DNA of 64,000 nt from Streptomyces sp. NBC_00236 (GCF_036195045.1 NZ_CP108100.1:1302001-1366000), one strand, 5' to 3'. Numbered from the stretch's first letter, positions 24,146 through 33,965 are shown. Numbers and translations: made by a program. Notes: generated from the sequence alone by a model not told the origin.

Positions 24146-24964
24146 ATGGCGACAGCGACGACACACGGAGCCCGGGACCACGCCCGCGCCCAGCACGGCA
24201 CCCGGAGCGGGGCCATGCCGGTGGTTCCCGCGAGCGACTGGCCGGATGCCGCCCCCGGCACCCCGGTCTGGGCCGAGACGGTCGCGGGCGGCAACTACAC
24301 GCACCGCGTCCTGGCCCGGGGCACCGAACTGCGCCTCACCGACCTCGCCGGCGACGCCTGCGCGCATCTGCTGCTCTACGCGGACGGGCGGCCGTGGGAG
24401 CGGCTGAACACGGCGGACACCGTGAAGGTCCAGTGGAACGCCTACCTGGGCGCGGGCCGGCTGCTCCTCTCCGACCAGGGACGGGTGCTCGCCTCGGTGA
24501 CCGCCGACTCCTCGGGCCGTCACGACGCCCTGTGCGGCACCTCCACCCTGCGGAGGAACACCGAACGGTACGGCGACGGCACCCCCCAGTCCGCCTCCCC
24601 CGCCGGCCGCGAACTGCTGAAGCTGGCCGCCTCGAAGAACGGCCTCGAACCGCGCGACCTGCCACCGTCGCTCTCCTTCTTCCAGGGGATCCGGATCCGC
24701 GAGGACGGCACCACCGAGTTCACCGGTTCGGCCGGAGCGGGCACCGCGGTGACGCTGCGCGCCGAGCAGGACCTGACCGTGCTGATCGCGAACGTCCCGC
24801 ATCCCCTGGACCCCCGCCCCGCCTACACGAGCACCCCGCTGGAGGTGCTGGCCTGGCGTGCCCTGCCGACGTCACCGGGCGATGCCCTGTGGGACGCCAC
24901 GCCGGAGGGCCGCCGCGCCTTCCTCAACACCGTCGACTTCCTCACCGCCCGGGGGCTCGCATGA
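24146..24964 (+). CDS. Urea carboxylase-associated protein / carboxyguanidine deiminase subunit (DUF1989)
   Basis: 272-residue DUF1989 protein, formerly called urea amidolyase-associated protein or aminomethyltransferase-like. Motifs are LRLTDLAGDACAHLLLYAD, WNAYLGAGRLLLSDQGRVLASVTADSSGRHDALCGTST (metal-site region), and SLSFFQGIRI. Recent work on guanidine metabolism assigns such pairs to CgdAB, which converts carboxyguanidine to allophanate; I recall this rather than derive it. First gene of a four-gene operon whose members overlap by one to four bases. CGGAGG ribosome site. Confidence 0.85.
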   Translation: MATATTHGARDHARAQHGTRSGAMPVVPASDWPDAAPGTPVWAETVAGGNYTHRVLARGTELRLTDLAGDACAHLLLYADGRPWERLNTADTVKVQWNAYLGAGRLLLSDQGRVLASVTADSSGRHDALCGTSTLRRNTERYGDGTPQSASPAGRELLKLAASKNGLEPRDLPPSLSFFQGIRIREDGTTEFTGSAGAGTAVTLRAEQDLTVLIANVPHPLDPRPAYTSTPLEVLAWRALPTSPGDALWDATPEGRRAFLNTVDFLTARGLA

Positions 24965-25584
24965 CCACGTCCGCCACCGTCCTCACGACGACCGTCATTC
25001 CCGCCCGCGCGGCCTGGTCAGCGACCGTCCGGGCCGGCGAACAGCTCACCCTCACCGATCTGCACGGCAACCAGGCGGTGGACTTCCTGGTGTACGACGC
25101 CCATGACACGGCGGTCCGCTACAGCGCACCCGACACGATCCAGGCCGGGGTCGGCATCTTCCTGACCACCGGCAGCGTGCTGATGTCGAACGAGCACACC
25201 CCGCTGATGACGGTCACCGCGGACACCTGCGGCCGCCACGACACCGTGGGCGGCGCGTGCTCGAAGGAGTCCAACACCCTGCGCTACGGCCACCACACCT
25301 GGTCGCAGCACGCCTGCGTGGACAACTTCCTCGCGGAGGGTGCCCGGTACGGGCTCGGCAAACGCGATCTGGTGTCCAACATCAACTGGTACATGAACGT
25401 GCCCGTGGAGCAGGACGGCACGCTCGGCATCGTCGACGGCCTCTCCGCGCCCGGTAAGGCCCTCACCCTGCGGGCGGAGACGGACGTGCTGGTGCTCATC
25501 TCCAACTGCCCCCAGATCAACAACCCCTGCAACGGTTTCGACCCGACAGCGGTAGAGGCCACGCTCACCGGGACGAGCCGATGA
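24961..25584 (+). CDS. Urea carboxylase-associated protein / carboxyguanidine deiminase subunit (DUF1989), second
   Basis: 207-residue DUF1989 protein, paralogous to the preceding one and its likely partner. Motifs: LTLTDLHGNQAVDFLVYDA, LMTVTADTCGRHDTVGGACSKESN with the putative zinc-binding Cys/His, NINWYMNVPV, and the C-terminal ISNCPQINNPCNGF. It overlaps both neighbours by four bases (ATGA), so subunits would be made in fixed ratio. It is expected to be cytoplasmic and to hydrolyse carboxyguanidine, if the guanidine interpretation of the operon is right. Confidence 0.87.
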   Translation: MTTSATVLTTTVIPARAAWSATVRAGEQLTLTDLHGNQAVDFLVYDAHDTAVRYSAPDTIQAGVGIFLTTGSVLMSNEHTPLMTVTADTCGRHDTVGGACSKESNTLRYGHHTWSQHACVDNFLAEGARYGLGKRDLVSNINWYMNVPVEQDGTLGIVDGLSAPGKALTLRAETDVLVLISNCPQINNPCNGFDPTAVEATLTGTSR

Positions 25585-28500
25585 CCTCCGAGACACCGAT
25601 GACCTTCGACACGCTGCTGATCGCCAACCGTGGCGAGATCGCCGTGCGCATCATCCGTACGGCCCGCCGCCTCGGCCTGCGCACGGTCGCCGTCTTCTCC
25701 GACCCGGACCGGTCGGCCCCGCACGTCCGGCTCGCGGACACGGCGGTGCGGCTGGGCCCCGCGCCCGCCAAGGAGTCCTATCTGGACGCCGATCTGGTAC
25801 TGCGCGCGGCGAAGGACACCGGGGCCGGGGCGATCCACCCCGGCTACGGATTCCTGTCCGAGGACGCGGAGTTCGCCCGGCGCTGCGAGGAGGCGGGCAT
25901 CGTCTTCGTCGGACCGACCGCCGCCCAGCTGGACCTCTTCGGCGCCAAGCACACCGCCCGCGCGGCCGCCGAGGCGGCGGGCGTCCCGCTCGCCCCCGGC
26001 ACCGGACTCCTCCCGGATCTCCGGTCGGCGCTGGCAGCCGCCGAGCACATCGGCTATCCCGTGATGCTGAAGGCCACGGGCGGCGGCGGCGGGATCGGCA
26101 TGTCGGCCTGCCGGTCGGCCGAGGAGCTCGCGGGCGCCTGGGAGCGGGTGCAGCGGGTGGCCGCCGCGTCGTTCTCCTCGGCGGGGGTCTTCCTGGAACG
26201 GCTGGTGGAGGACGCCCGCCATGTCGAGGTCCAGGTGTTCGGCGACGGGCGCGGCCGGGTGGTGACGTTCGGCGACCGCGACTGCTCCCTGCAGCGCCGC
26301 AACCAGAAGGTCCTGGAGGAGGCCCCGGCCCCCGGTCTCCCCGACCGCGTCCGCGCACGACTGACCGACTCCGCACGGGAGCTGTGCGCCTCGGTCGGCT
26401 ACCGCTCTGCCGGAACGGTCGAGTTCGTGTACGACGCCGCACGCGCCGAGGCGTACTTCCTGGAGGTCAACACCCGGCTCCAGGTCGAGCATCCGGTCAC
26501 CGAGGAGATCCACGGCGTCGACCTCGTCGAGTGGATGCTGCGCCTGGCGCAGGGCGAGACCTCCGTCGTACGGCAGCCGGACGCACCGCTCGGCCATGCC
26601 GTGGAGGCGCGGGTCTACGCCGAGGACCCGAGCCGCGACCACCGCCCGGGCGCCGGTCTGCTGACCCGGGTCGACTTCCCCCGGGGCGAGGGCCTGCGTG
26701 TGGACGGCTGGATCGAGACGGGAACGGAGGTGACGACGGCGTACGACCCGATGCTCGCCAAGATCATCGCGTACGGCACCGACCGCGCCGAGGCCCTGGC
26801 GCGGCTGGACGCGGCGCTCGCCGCCACCCGGATCGACGGCATCGAGACCAACCTCGGGCTGGTGCGGGCCGCCCTGGCAGACGAGCGGGTGCGTGACGCG
26901 ACCCACTCCACGGCGACGCTCGCCACGACCGACGACCCGACGCCCCGTATCGAAGTGGTCTCCGGCGGCACCCTGACCACCGTGCAGGACTGGCCCGGCC
27001 GCACCGGCTACTGGCAGGTCGGTGTCCCGCCGTCGGGCCCCATGGACGATCTGTCGTTCCGGCTCGGCAACACCGCGCTCGGCAACGCCCCGGGCGCGCC
27101 CGGCCTGGAGTGCACCCTCCAGGGACCCGCGCTGCGCTTCAGCCACCCCACGACCGTGTGCGTCACGGGCGCGGCGGCCCCGGTGACGGTCGACGGCGTA
27201 CCGGTCCCCCAGTGGGAGCCGCTGACCGTCCCGGCCGGCGCCACCCTCGCGCTCGGCGCCCCGCAGGAGCACGGACTGCGGACGTACCTCCTGTTCGCCG
27301 GCGGCGGCCTGGACGTCCCGGAGTTCCTGGGCAGCGCGGCCACGTTCACGCTCGGCCGCTTCGGCGGGCACGGCGGCCGCGCCCTGCGCACGGGCGACGT
27401 GCTGCACGGCGGGGCGTACGTGCCGGACGGCACCCCCGTGCCGGAGGGCGAGCGCCCCGCTCCCACGGCCACCTGGCGGATCGGGGCGGCCGAAGGCCCG
27501 CACGCGGCACCGGAGTTCTTCACCGAGGAGGACATCCACGACTTCTACGCGGCCGACTGGAAGGTCCACTTCAACTCCGCCCGGACCGGCGTCCGCCTCA
27601 TCGGTCCGAAACCGCGCTGGGCCCGGGCGGACGGCGGCGAGGCGGGTCTGCACCCGTCCAACATCCATGACACGCCGTACTCCGTGGGCGCGGTCGACTA
27701 CACCGGCGACATGCCCGTGCTGCTGGGCCCGGACGGCCCCTCGCTCGGCGGTTTCGTCTGTCCGGCGACGGTGGTGACGTCCGAACGCTGGAAGCTGGGC
27801 CAGCTGCGTCCGGGCGACACGGTCCGCTTCCTGCCCGTGACCGTCACCGGTGAGCCCCGACCCGAGATCACCGACGGCGGCATCCTGTACCGCGACGACG
27901 TCCTCACCTACCGCCGCAGCGGAGACGACAACGTCCTGGTCGAGTACGGCCCGATGCAGCTGGACCTGGCCCTGCGCATGCGCGTCCACGCCCTCATGGA
28001 GGCCCTGACGGCGGCGGACGTCCCCGGCATCACCGGCCTGACCCCGGGCATCCGCTCCCTCCAGATCCAGACGGACCCCGCCGTCCTCGCCCAGCCCGAA
28101 CTCCTCGACCTCCTCCACCGCACCGAGGCGGCGCTCCCGCCCACCGACGCCCTGACCGTCCCCTCCCGCACCGTGCATCTCCCCCTCTCCTGGGACGATC
28201 CGGCGACCCGCGAGGCGATCGCCCGCTACATGGCGGGGGTCCGCGACGACGCGCCGTGGTGCCCGTGGAACATCGAGTTCATCCGCCGGGTCAACGGCCT
28301 GGACTCGGTCGACGACGTCTACCGCACGGTGTTCGACGCCGAGTACCTGGTAATGGGCCTCGGCGACGTGTACCTCGGCGCCCCGGTGGCCACCCCGCTG
28401 GACCCGCGCCACCGCCTCGTCACCACCAAGTACAACCCGGCCCGCACCTGGACCGCGGAGAACTCCGTCGGTATCGGCGGCGCCTACCTCTGCGTCTACG

Positions 28501-29141
28501 GCATGGAGGGTCCGGGCGGCTACCAGTTCGTCGGCCGGACCACCCAGGTCTGGTCCGGCTGGCAGCAGCGCGGCGCCTTCGAGCCGGGTTCCCCGTGGCT
28601 GCTCCGCTTCTTCGACCGCATCAAGTGGTATCCGGTGGAGGCCGACGAACTCCTCGACCTGCGCGCCGACATCATCTCCGGCCGGTTCGTCCCGCGGATC
28701 GAGGAGGGCGAGTTCTCGCTCGCCCGGTACGAGGAGTTCCTGGCCGGGAACGCGGAGTCGATCGCCGCGTTCCGCAGCCGCCAGGGCACGGCCTTCGCCG
28801 CCGAGCGGGACGCCTGGGAAGCCGCGGGCGAGTTCGCCCGGGCCGAGGCCGCCGACGCTCCGGCCCCGCCGGCCGAGGAGGTGACGGTGCCGCAGGGCGG
28901 CCGGCTGGTGGAGGCCGAGTTCGCGGCCTCGGTATGGCAGCTCAACGTGGCCGAGGGCGACACGGTGACGGCCGGTCAGCCGCTGCTGGCGCTGGAGGCG
29001 ATGAAGATGGAGTCCCGGGTGCATGCCCCGGCGGACGGCGTGGTGGACAGGATCCTCACCCGCCCCGGTGCTCAGGTGGAGGCCGGCACAGCCCTGGTCA
29101 CCCTGGCCCCACTCGCCCGTACGAACCGAGGAGCACCCTGA
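25581..29141 (+). CDS. Biotin-dependent urea/guanidine carboxylase
   Basis: 1186-residue single-chain carboxylase. The biotin carboxylase domain covers residues ~8-455 (LIANRGEIAVRIIRTARRLG, KATGGGGGIGM, FLEVNTRLQVEHPVTE). The carboxyltransferase domain covers ~460-1080 and is made of KipA/KipI-like halves (TVQDWPGRTGYWQVGVPPSG, SGDDNVLVEYG). A C-terminal biotinyl domain has EAMKMES with biotinylated Lys about 1142. It uses ATP and bicarbonate to carboxylate urea or guanidine. The adjacent DUF1989 pair and Asp783 in SGDDN favour guanidine, but I could not align the discriminating residue. It overlaps both neighbouring genes. Confidence 0.93.
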   Translation: MTSETPMTFDTLLIANRGEIAVRIIRTARRLGLRTVAVFSDPDRSAPHVRLADTAVRLGPAPAKESYLDADLVLRAAKDTGAGAIHPGYGFLSEDAEFARRCEEAGIVFVGPTAAQLDLFGAKHTARAAAEAAGVPLAPGTGLLPDLRSALAAAEHIGYPVMLKATGGGGGIGMSACRSAEELAGAWERVQRVAAASFSSAGVFLERLVEDARHVEVQVFGDGRGRVVTFGDRDCSLQRRNQKVLEEAPAPGLPDRVRARLTDSARELCASVGYRSAGTVEFVYDAARAEAYFLEVNTRLQVEHPVTEEIHGVDLVEWMLRLAQGETSVVRQPDAPLGHAVEARVYAEDPSRDHRPGAGLLTRVDFPRGEGLRVDGWIETGTEVTTAYDPMLAKIIAYGTDRAEALARLDAALAATRIDGIETNLGLVRAALADERVRDATHSTATLATTDDPTPRIEVVSGGTLTTVQDWPGRTGYWQVGVPPSGPMDDLSFRLGNTALGNAPGAPGLECTLQGPALRFSHPTTVCVTGAAAPVTVDGVPVPQWEPLTVPAGATLALGAPQEHGLRTYLLFAGGGLDVPEFLGSAATFTLGRFGGHGGRALRTGDVLHGGAYVPDGTPVPEGERPAPTATWRIGAAEGPHAAPEFFTEEDIHDFYAADWKVHFNSARTGVRLIGPKPRWARADGGEAGLHPSNIHDTPYSVGAVDYTGDMPVLLGPDGPSLGGFVCPATVVTSERWKLGQLRPGDTVRFLPVTVTGEPRPEITDGGILYRDDVLTYRRSGDDNVLVEYGPMQLDLALRMRVHALMEALTAADVPGITGLTPGIRSLQIQTDPAVLAQPELLDLLHRTEAALPPTDALTVPSRTVHLPLSWDDPATREAIARYMAGVRDDAPWCPWNIEFIRRVNGLDSVDDVYRTVFDAEYLVMGLGDVYLGAPVATPLDPRHRLVTTKYNPARTWTAENSVGIGGAYLCVYGMEGPGGYQFVGRTTQVWSGWQQRGAFEPGSPWLLRFFDRIKWYPVEADELLDLRADIISGRFVPRIEEGEFSLARYEEFLAGNAESIAAFRSRQGTAFAAERDAWEAAGEFARAEAADAPAPPAEEVTVPQGGRLVEAEFAASVWQLNVAEGDTVTAGQPLLALEAMKMESRVHAPADGVVDRILTRPGAQVEAGTALVTLAPLARTNRGAP

Positions 29142-30793
29142 TGCCGACCCCCGTCCTCGCCCGGATCCGCGCCGCGTACGCCCGGATCGAGGCGGTGGAC
29201 CGCCCGGAGATCTGGATCGGCCTGCGCCCGCAGGACGACCTGGAGGAGGAGGCCCACACCCTCGAAACCCGCCTCGCCACCGGTGAATTCCTCCCGTTGG
29301 CGGGCCGTCTGCTCGCCGTCAAGGGCAACATCGACGTGGCCGGCCTGCCCACCACGGCGGGCTGTCCCTCCTACGCGTACGAACCGGCTGCGGACGCCCC
29401 CGCCGTGGCCCGCCTCCGGGCCGCCGGAGCGCTGGTGATCGGCACGACGAACCTGGACCAGTTCGCCACGGGCCTGGTCGGCACCCGCTCTCCCTACGGC
29501 GCGGTCCGCAATGCCCACGCCCCGGACCGCGTCAGCGGTGGTTCCAGCTCCGGTTCGGCGGTGGCCGTGGCCCTCGGTATCGCGGACCTCGCCCTCGGCA
29601 CGGACACGGCGGGCTCCGGCCGGATCCCGGCCGCGTTCAACGGCATCGTGGGCCTGAAGCCGACCCGCGGCCTCGTCCCCACCGACGGCGTGGTCCCGGC
29701 CTGCGCGAGCCTGGACTGCGTCACCGTCTTCGCCCGTACGCTCCCCGAGGCGGAACAGGCGCTCGCCCTGATCACGACTCCCACCCTCACCCCCGCACCC
29801 GCCCGCGTCCCGGGCCCGTGGCGGATCGCGGTACCGCCGACGGACCAGCTGGGCGAACTGGACCCCGGCTGGGCAGAGGCCTACGCGGCCGCGGCGGAGC
29901 GCCTCCGCGCGACGGGTGCCGTCCTGCGCCCCCTCGACCTCTCGCCGTTCACCGAGGCGGCGGCGATGCTGTACGCGGGGGCGTTCGTGGCGGAGCGCTA
30001 CACGGCGGTGGGCACGTTCGTCGACAGCGGCCCGGCGGACCTGGACCCCACGGTGGCGGGCATCATCACCGCGGCCCGGGACATCCCGGCCCATCGCCTG
30101 TTCGCGGACCGGGACCGGCTGGCGGAGCTCCGGGGCGCGGCCGAGGCCGCGCTGGGCGACGCGGACAGCCTGCTGCTCCCGACCGCGCCCGGCCACCCCA
30201 CGCTCGCCGAGGTGGCGGCGGACCCGCTGGGCGCGAACGCGCGCCTCGGCCGGTTCACCAACTCCACCAACCTGTTCGACCTGTGCGCGGTGGCCGTCCC
30301 GGCGGGCGGGGTGTCGGGCCTGCCGTTCGGCGTGATGCTGATCGGCCCCGCCCACACGGACGAACGCCTGGCCCGCATCGCCGCCCTGCTGACCCCGCCC
30401 GTCCACCTCGCGGTGGCGGGCGCCCATCTGACGGGCGAGCCGCTGAACCCCCAACTCCTGTCACTGGGCGCCCGCCTGATCCGCACGACGACCACGGCCC
30501 CCGTCTACCGCCTGCACGCCCTGGCGACCACACCGCCCAAGCCGGGCCTGGTCCGCACGGACGAGGGGGGCGCCGCGATCGAGACGGAACTCTGGGAACT
30601 CCCCGCCGAGGGCCTGGGCACCCTCACCGCAGCCCTCCCCCACCCCATGGTGCTGGGCCGGGTGGACCTGTCGGACGGCACGACGGCGGCGGGCTTCCTG
30701 TGCGAGCCGTACGCGGTGGAGGGATCGAAGGACATCACGGAGTACGGCGGCTGGCGCGCATACAGGACCGCACCCCCACGCCCCAGCCCTTGA
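29141..30793 (+). CDS. atzF: Allophanate hydrolase
   Basis: 550-residue amidase-signature enzyme that hydrolyses allophanate to ammonia and CO2, the last step of the carboxylase pathway. The Ser-cisSer-Lys triad is visible: Lys61 in LAVKGNIDVAG, the cis-Ser in SGGSSSGSAVAVA (about 136), and the nucleophile Ser159 in GTDTAGSGRIPA. The C-terminal ~120 residues (PVYRLHALATTPPKPGLVR..) form the allophanate hydrolase C-domain that decarboxylates the intermediate. The ATG overlaps the carboxylase stop (TGATG). In-frame sequence further upstream is a shadow of the carboxylase gene. Confidence 0.93.
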   Translation: MPTPVLARIRAAYARIEAVDRPEIWIGLRPQDDLEEEAHTLETRLATGEFLPLAGRLLAVKGNIDVAGLPTTAGCPSYAYEPAADAPAVARLRAAGALVIGTTNLDQFATGLVGTRSPYGAVRNAHAPDRVSGGSSSGSAVAVALGIADLALGTDTAGSGRIPAAFNGIVGLKPTRGLVPTDGVVPACASLDCVTVFARTLPEAEQALALITTPTLTPAPARVPGPWRIAVPPTDQLGELDPGWAEAYAAAAERLRATGAVLRPLDLSPFTEAAAMLYAGAFVAERYTAVGTFVDSGPADLDPTVAGIITAARDIPAHRLFADRDRLAELRGAAEAALGDADSLLLPTAPGHPTLAEVAADPLGANARLGRFTNSTNLFDLCAVAVPAGGVSGLPFGVMLIGPAHTDERLARIAALLTPPVHLAVAGAHLTGEPLNPQLLSLGARLIRTTTTAPVYRLHALATTPPKPGLVRTDEGGAAIETELWELPAEGLGTLTAALPHPMVLGRVDLSDGTTAAGFLCEPYAVEGSKDITEYGGWRAYRTAPPRPSP

Positions 30794-30804
30794 GCCGGAC
30801 CCCC

Positions 30805-31010
30805 AGCCCCTCGGCCCTTCCAGCCCTCCGCCGGCCTACCCTGCCCCTCCGGCGGACTATCCAGCCCTTCCGCCGACCTACCCTGCGCCTCCGGCGGACT
30901 GTCCCAGCCCCTCCGGCGGACTGCCCCAGCCCCTCCGGCGTTTGAGGAGCGGGGGTCCGGGGGCGGAGCCCCCGGTTACGGGAAGGGGCGGGTAGGGGAA
31001 CAGGCCCGCC
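30805..31010. repeat. Streptomyces intergenic repeat with short tandem units and terminator hairpin
   Basis: Between allophanate hydrolase and helY there are four to five imperfect 21-22-bp units of CCTCCGGCGGACT..CCAGCC (about 30838-30940). They run into GGCGTTTGAGGAGCGGGGGTCC and a CCGGGGGC-GGA-GCCCCCGG hairpin (30957-30975), then GGGAAGGGGCGGGTAGGGGAA. I recognise this combination from many Streptomyces intergenic regions. The hairpin can terminate both convergent genes. No gene is seen in this ~290-bp gap. Confidence 0.7.
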
Positions 31011-31086
31011 GCAGGCGCACCCCACCCGCACCCCACACCGCACCCGCACTCAACCCCCCACCAACGCCCCGCTCACCGCAGGAACC

Positions 31087-33921
31087 TCACCCCACAGAGC
31101 TGTAAGCCACCACGCCCCGCAACACCTCATCAACCGCCTTCCGCGCATTCCGCCCCACAGAACTCCCCTCACGAGGAGCCGCAGCAGCCACCTGCCCCAG
31201 CACGTCGATCACCTGCTTGCACCACCGCACGAAGTCCCCCGCCGGCATCTCCGCCTCGCGCAGCACCTCGTCCAGCGTCCGGCCGGACGCCCACATGTAC
31301 ACCGCCCAGGCGAATCCGAGATCGGGCTCGCGCTGTCCGACCCCCTCCGCCTGGTTGATCTTGAAGTCCTCTTCCAGGGCATCGAGCCGCCCCCAGATCC
31401 GGACCATTTCACCCATCGCGGTCTTCGCCGGCCCGGACGGCAGCTTCGGTGCCACCGCATCGTCCGACTGCCGCGCCTCGTACACCAACGCCGAGACACA
31501 CGCGGCGAGTTCGGCCGGGTTGAGGCCCTCCCACACGCCGGCCCGCAGGCACTCGCTCGCCAGCAGGTCCAGTTCGCCGTACAGCCGGGCCAGCCGACGC
31601 CCGTGCTCCGTGACCTCGCTGCCCCGGAGGTAGTCGAGCTCGGTGAGCAGGGCCACGATCCGGTCGAAGGTGCGGGCGATCGTGTTCGTCCGCCCCTCGA
31701 TCCGCCGCTCCAGCTGCTGCGTGTCCCGCTGCAGCCGGTGATACCGCTCGGCCCAGCGCGCATGGTCCTCGCGCTCGTCGCACCCGTGGCACGGGTGGGC
31801 GCGCAGCTCGGCCCGGTAGCGCGCGATCTCGCGGTCGTCGGCGGCCGCGGCACGCTCCCTGCGGTGCCGGTCCGGCACGATGTGCCCGGCCTTGGTCCGC
31901 AGCGCGGACGCCAGGTCCCGACGCGACTGCGGCGAGCGCGCGTTGAACGACTTCGGGACGCGCATCCGCTCCAGCGCCTCCACCGGAACCGGGAAGTCGA
32001 TCGAGGCCAGCCGCTTCACCTGACGCTCGGCCGTCAGCACCAGGGGCCGCGGCCCGTCGTGGTACTCCATGCCCCGATGCCCGTGCCCGTTGGTCCGCCC
32101 GGCGGGCAGCCCGGGATCCAGGACGAGCGCCAGCCCGGCGAACTTGCCGGTGGGCACATGGATGACATCGCCGGGCTTGAGCTTCTCCAGGGACGCCGCC
32201 GCCGCCGCTCGCCGTTGCGAGGCGCCCTGCTTGGCGAGCTCCGTCTCCCGGTCCTTGAGGTCGCGGCGCAGCCGCGCGTACTCCTCGAAGTCACCGAGGT
32301 GGCAGGTCATTCCCTCCTTGTAGCCCTCCAGACCCTCCTCGTTCTTCTGGACCTGGCGGGAGATCCCGACGACCGAGCGGTCCGCCTGGAACTGGGCGAA
32401 GGAGGTCTCCAGCAGCTCACGTGAACGGTGCCGCCCGAACTGCTGCACCAGATTGACGGCCATGTTGTACGAGGGCCGGAAGCTGGAGCGCAGCGGATAC
32501 GTACGGGTGCCCGCGAGTCCGGCCAGTGCGCCCGGGTCCATGCCGCGCTGCCAGAGCACGACCGCGTGGCCCTCGACATCGATGCCGCGCCGGCCGGCCC
32601 GGCCGGTCAGCTGGGTGTACTCGCCCGGGGTGATGTCGGCATGCTGCTCGCCGTTCCACTTGACGAGCTTCTCCAGGACCACCGAGCGTGCGGGCATGTT
32701 GATGCCGAGCGCGAGGGTCTCCGTCGCGAAGACCGCCTTGACGAGCCCGCGTACGAAGAGCTCCTCGACGACCTCCTTGAAGGTCGGCAGCATCCCGGCA
32801 TGGTGCGCGGCGATGCCCCGCTCCAGACCTTCGAGCCACTCGTAGTACCCGAGGACGTGCAGGTCCTCGGTGGGGATGGACGCCGTGCGCTGCTCGACGA
32901 TCTCCCGGACCAGCCGGCGCTTGTCCTCGTCGTTGAGCCGCAGTCCGGCGTGCAGGCACTGCTGCACGGCGGCCTCGCAGCCGGCCCGGCTGAAGATGAA
33001 CGTGATGGCGGGCAGCAGCCCCTCGGCGTCGAGCCGGTCGATGACCTCGGCCCGCGACGGTGTCCAGATCCGGCTGCGCTGGCGCCGCTCGCGCTCCCGG
33101 TCCGCCTCGCGCACCATCTTCCCGCGGCGGCGCTCGCGCGGGTTGTATCCGCGCTGGTTCTCCATGCGGGCGAGCCGGACCAGGTCGGGGTTGACCTCAC
33201 GGCGTCCGGACCCGCGGCCGCCGTGGTCGCTCTCCTCCTCGAAGAGGTCGTACATCCGGCGGCCGGCCAGCACGTGCTGCCAGAGCGGCACCGGCCGGTG
33301 CTCGGAGACGATCACCTGCGTGTCACCGCGGACGGTGTCCAGCCAGTCGCCGAACTCCTCGGCGTTGGACACGGTCGCCGACAGCGAAACCAGCGTGACG
33401 GATTCGGGGAGGTGAATGATCACTTCCTCCCAGACGGCGCCCCGGAAGCGGTCGGAGAGGTAGTGCACCTCGTCCATGACCACGTAACCGAGGCCGGTCA
33501 GCGCCTGGGAGCCCGCGTACAGCATGTTGCGCAGCACCTCGGTGGTCATGACGACCACCGGTGCGTCGGCGTTGACGCTGTTGTCCCCGGTCAGCAGGCC
33601 GACCTTGTCCGCGCCGTAACGCTTGACCAGGTCGGCGAACTTCTGGTTCGAGAGGGCCTTGATCGGCGTGGTGTAGAAGCACTTGCGGCCCTGGGCCAGG
33701 GCGAGGTGCACGGCGAACTCGCCGACGATCGTCTTGCCCGAACCCGTCGGGGCCGCGACGAGCACGCCCTTGCCGGCCTCCAGCGCCTTGCAGGCCTCGA
33801 TCTGATAGGGGTCCAGATCGAACTCGTACATCTCGCGGAACGGTCCGAGCGCGGTCGCCTGCTCGGCGGCTCGGATCCGGGAAGCCTGGTATCGCTCAGC
33901 TGGTGAGAGGTCCTCTGTCAT
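31087..33921 (-). CDS. helY: DEAD/DEAH-box RNA helicase, HelY/Ski2-like
   Basis: 944-residue superfamily 2 helicase of the Ski2/Mtr4 branch. Walker A APTGSGKT is at about 57-64, with DEVHYLSD, the SLSAT motif, HHAGMLPTFKEV, LALGINMPARSVV, and QLTGRAGRRGID. The C-terminal DSHCT-like region follows. It likely unwinds RNA in turnover complexes. ATG 33921 (MTEDLSPAERY) matches the N-terminus I remember from Streptomyces homologues; a GTG nine bases earlier is possible. It is downstream of tatA-tatC as in mycobacteria, here separated by a lipid-kinase-like gene. Confidence 0.9.
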   Translation of the reverse strand: MTEDLSPAERYQASRIRAAEQATALGPFREMYEFDLDPYQIEACKALEAGKGVLVAAPTGSGKTIVGEFAVHLALAQGRKCFYTTPIKALSNQKFADLVKRYGADKVGLLTGDNSVNADAPVVVMTTEVLRNMLYAGSQALTGLGYVVMDEVHYLSDRFRGAVWEEVIIHLPESVTLVSLSATVSNAEEFGDWLDTVRGDTQVIVSEHRPVPLWQHVLAGRRMYDLFEEESDHGGRGSGRREVNPDLVRLARMENQRGYNPRERRRGKMVREADRERERRQRSRIWTPSRAEVIDRLDAEGLLPAITFIFSRAGCEAAVQQCLHAGLRLNDEDKRRLVREIVEQRTASIPTEDLHVLGYYEWLEGLERGIAAHHAGMLPTFKEVVEELFVRGLVKAVFATETLALGINMPARSVVLEKLVKWNGEQHADITPGEYTQLTGRAGRRGIDVEGHAVVLWQRGMDPGALAGLAGTRTYPLRSSFRPSYNMAVNLVQQFGRHRSRELLETSFAQFQADRSVVGISRQVQKNEEGLEGYKEGMTCHLGDFEEYARLRRDLKDRETELAKQGASQRRAAAAASLEKLKPGDVIHVPTGKFAGLALVLDPGLPAGRTNGHGHRGMEYHDGPRPLVLTAERQVKRLASIDFPVPVEALERMRVPKSFNARSPQSRRDLASALRTKAGHIVPDRHRRERAAAADDREIARYRAELRAHPCHGCDEREDHARWAERYHRLQRDTQQLERRIEGRTNTIARTFDRIVALLTELDYLRGSEVTEHGRRLARLYGELDLLASECLRAGVWEGLNPAELAACVSALVYEARQSDDAVAPKLPSGPAKTAMGEMVRIWGRLDALEEDFKINQAEGVGQREPDLGFAWAVYMWASGRTLDEVLREAEMPAGDFVRWCKQVIDVLGQVAAAAPREGSSVGRNARKAVDEVLRGVVAYSSVG

Positions 33922-33965
33922 CTTGTCCACGAGCCTACCCGCCGCCTCTGACAGTCACTCGATCT

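Noticed and set aside
25284-29024. 1246-codon minus-strand open frame opposite the carboxylase gene
   Set aside because: Complete overlap with a well-conserved biotin carboxylase; the composition (Gly/Arg/Val/His-rich) is typical of antisense GC-rich shadows.
30838-30940. Pro-rich coding extension of allophanate hydrolase
   Set aside because: The enzyme ends normally at 30793 with a full C-terminal domain. The following open frames are low-complexity repeat sequence.
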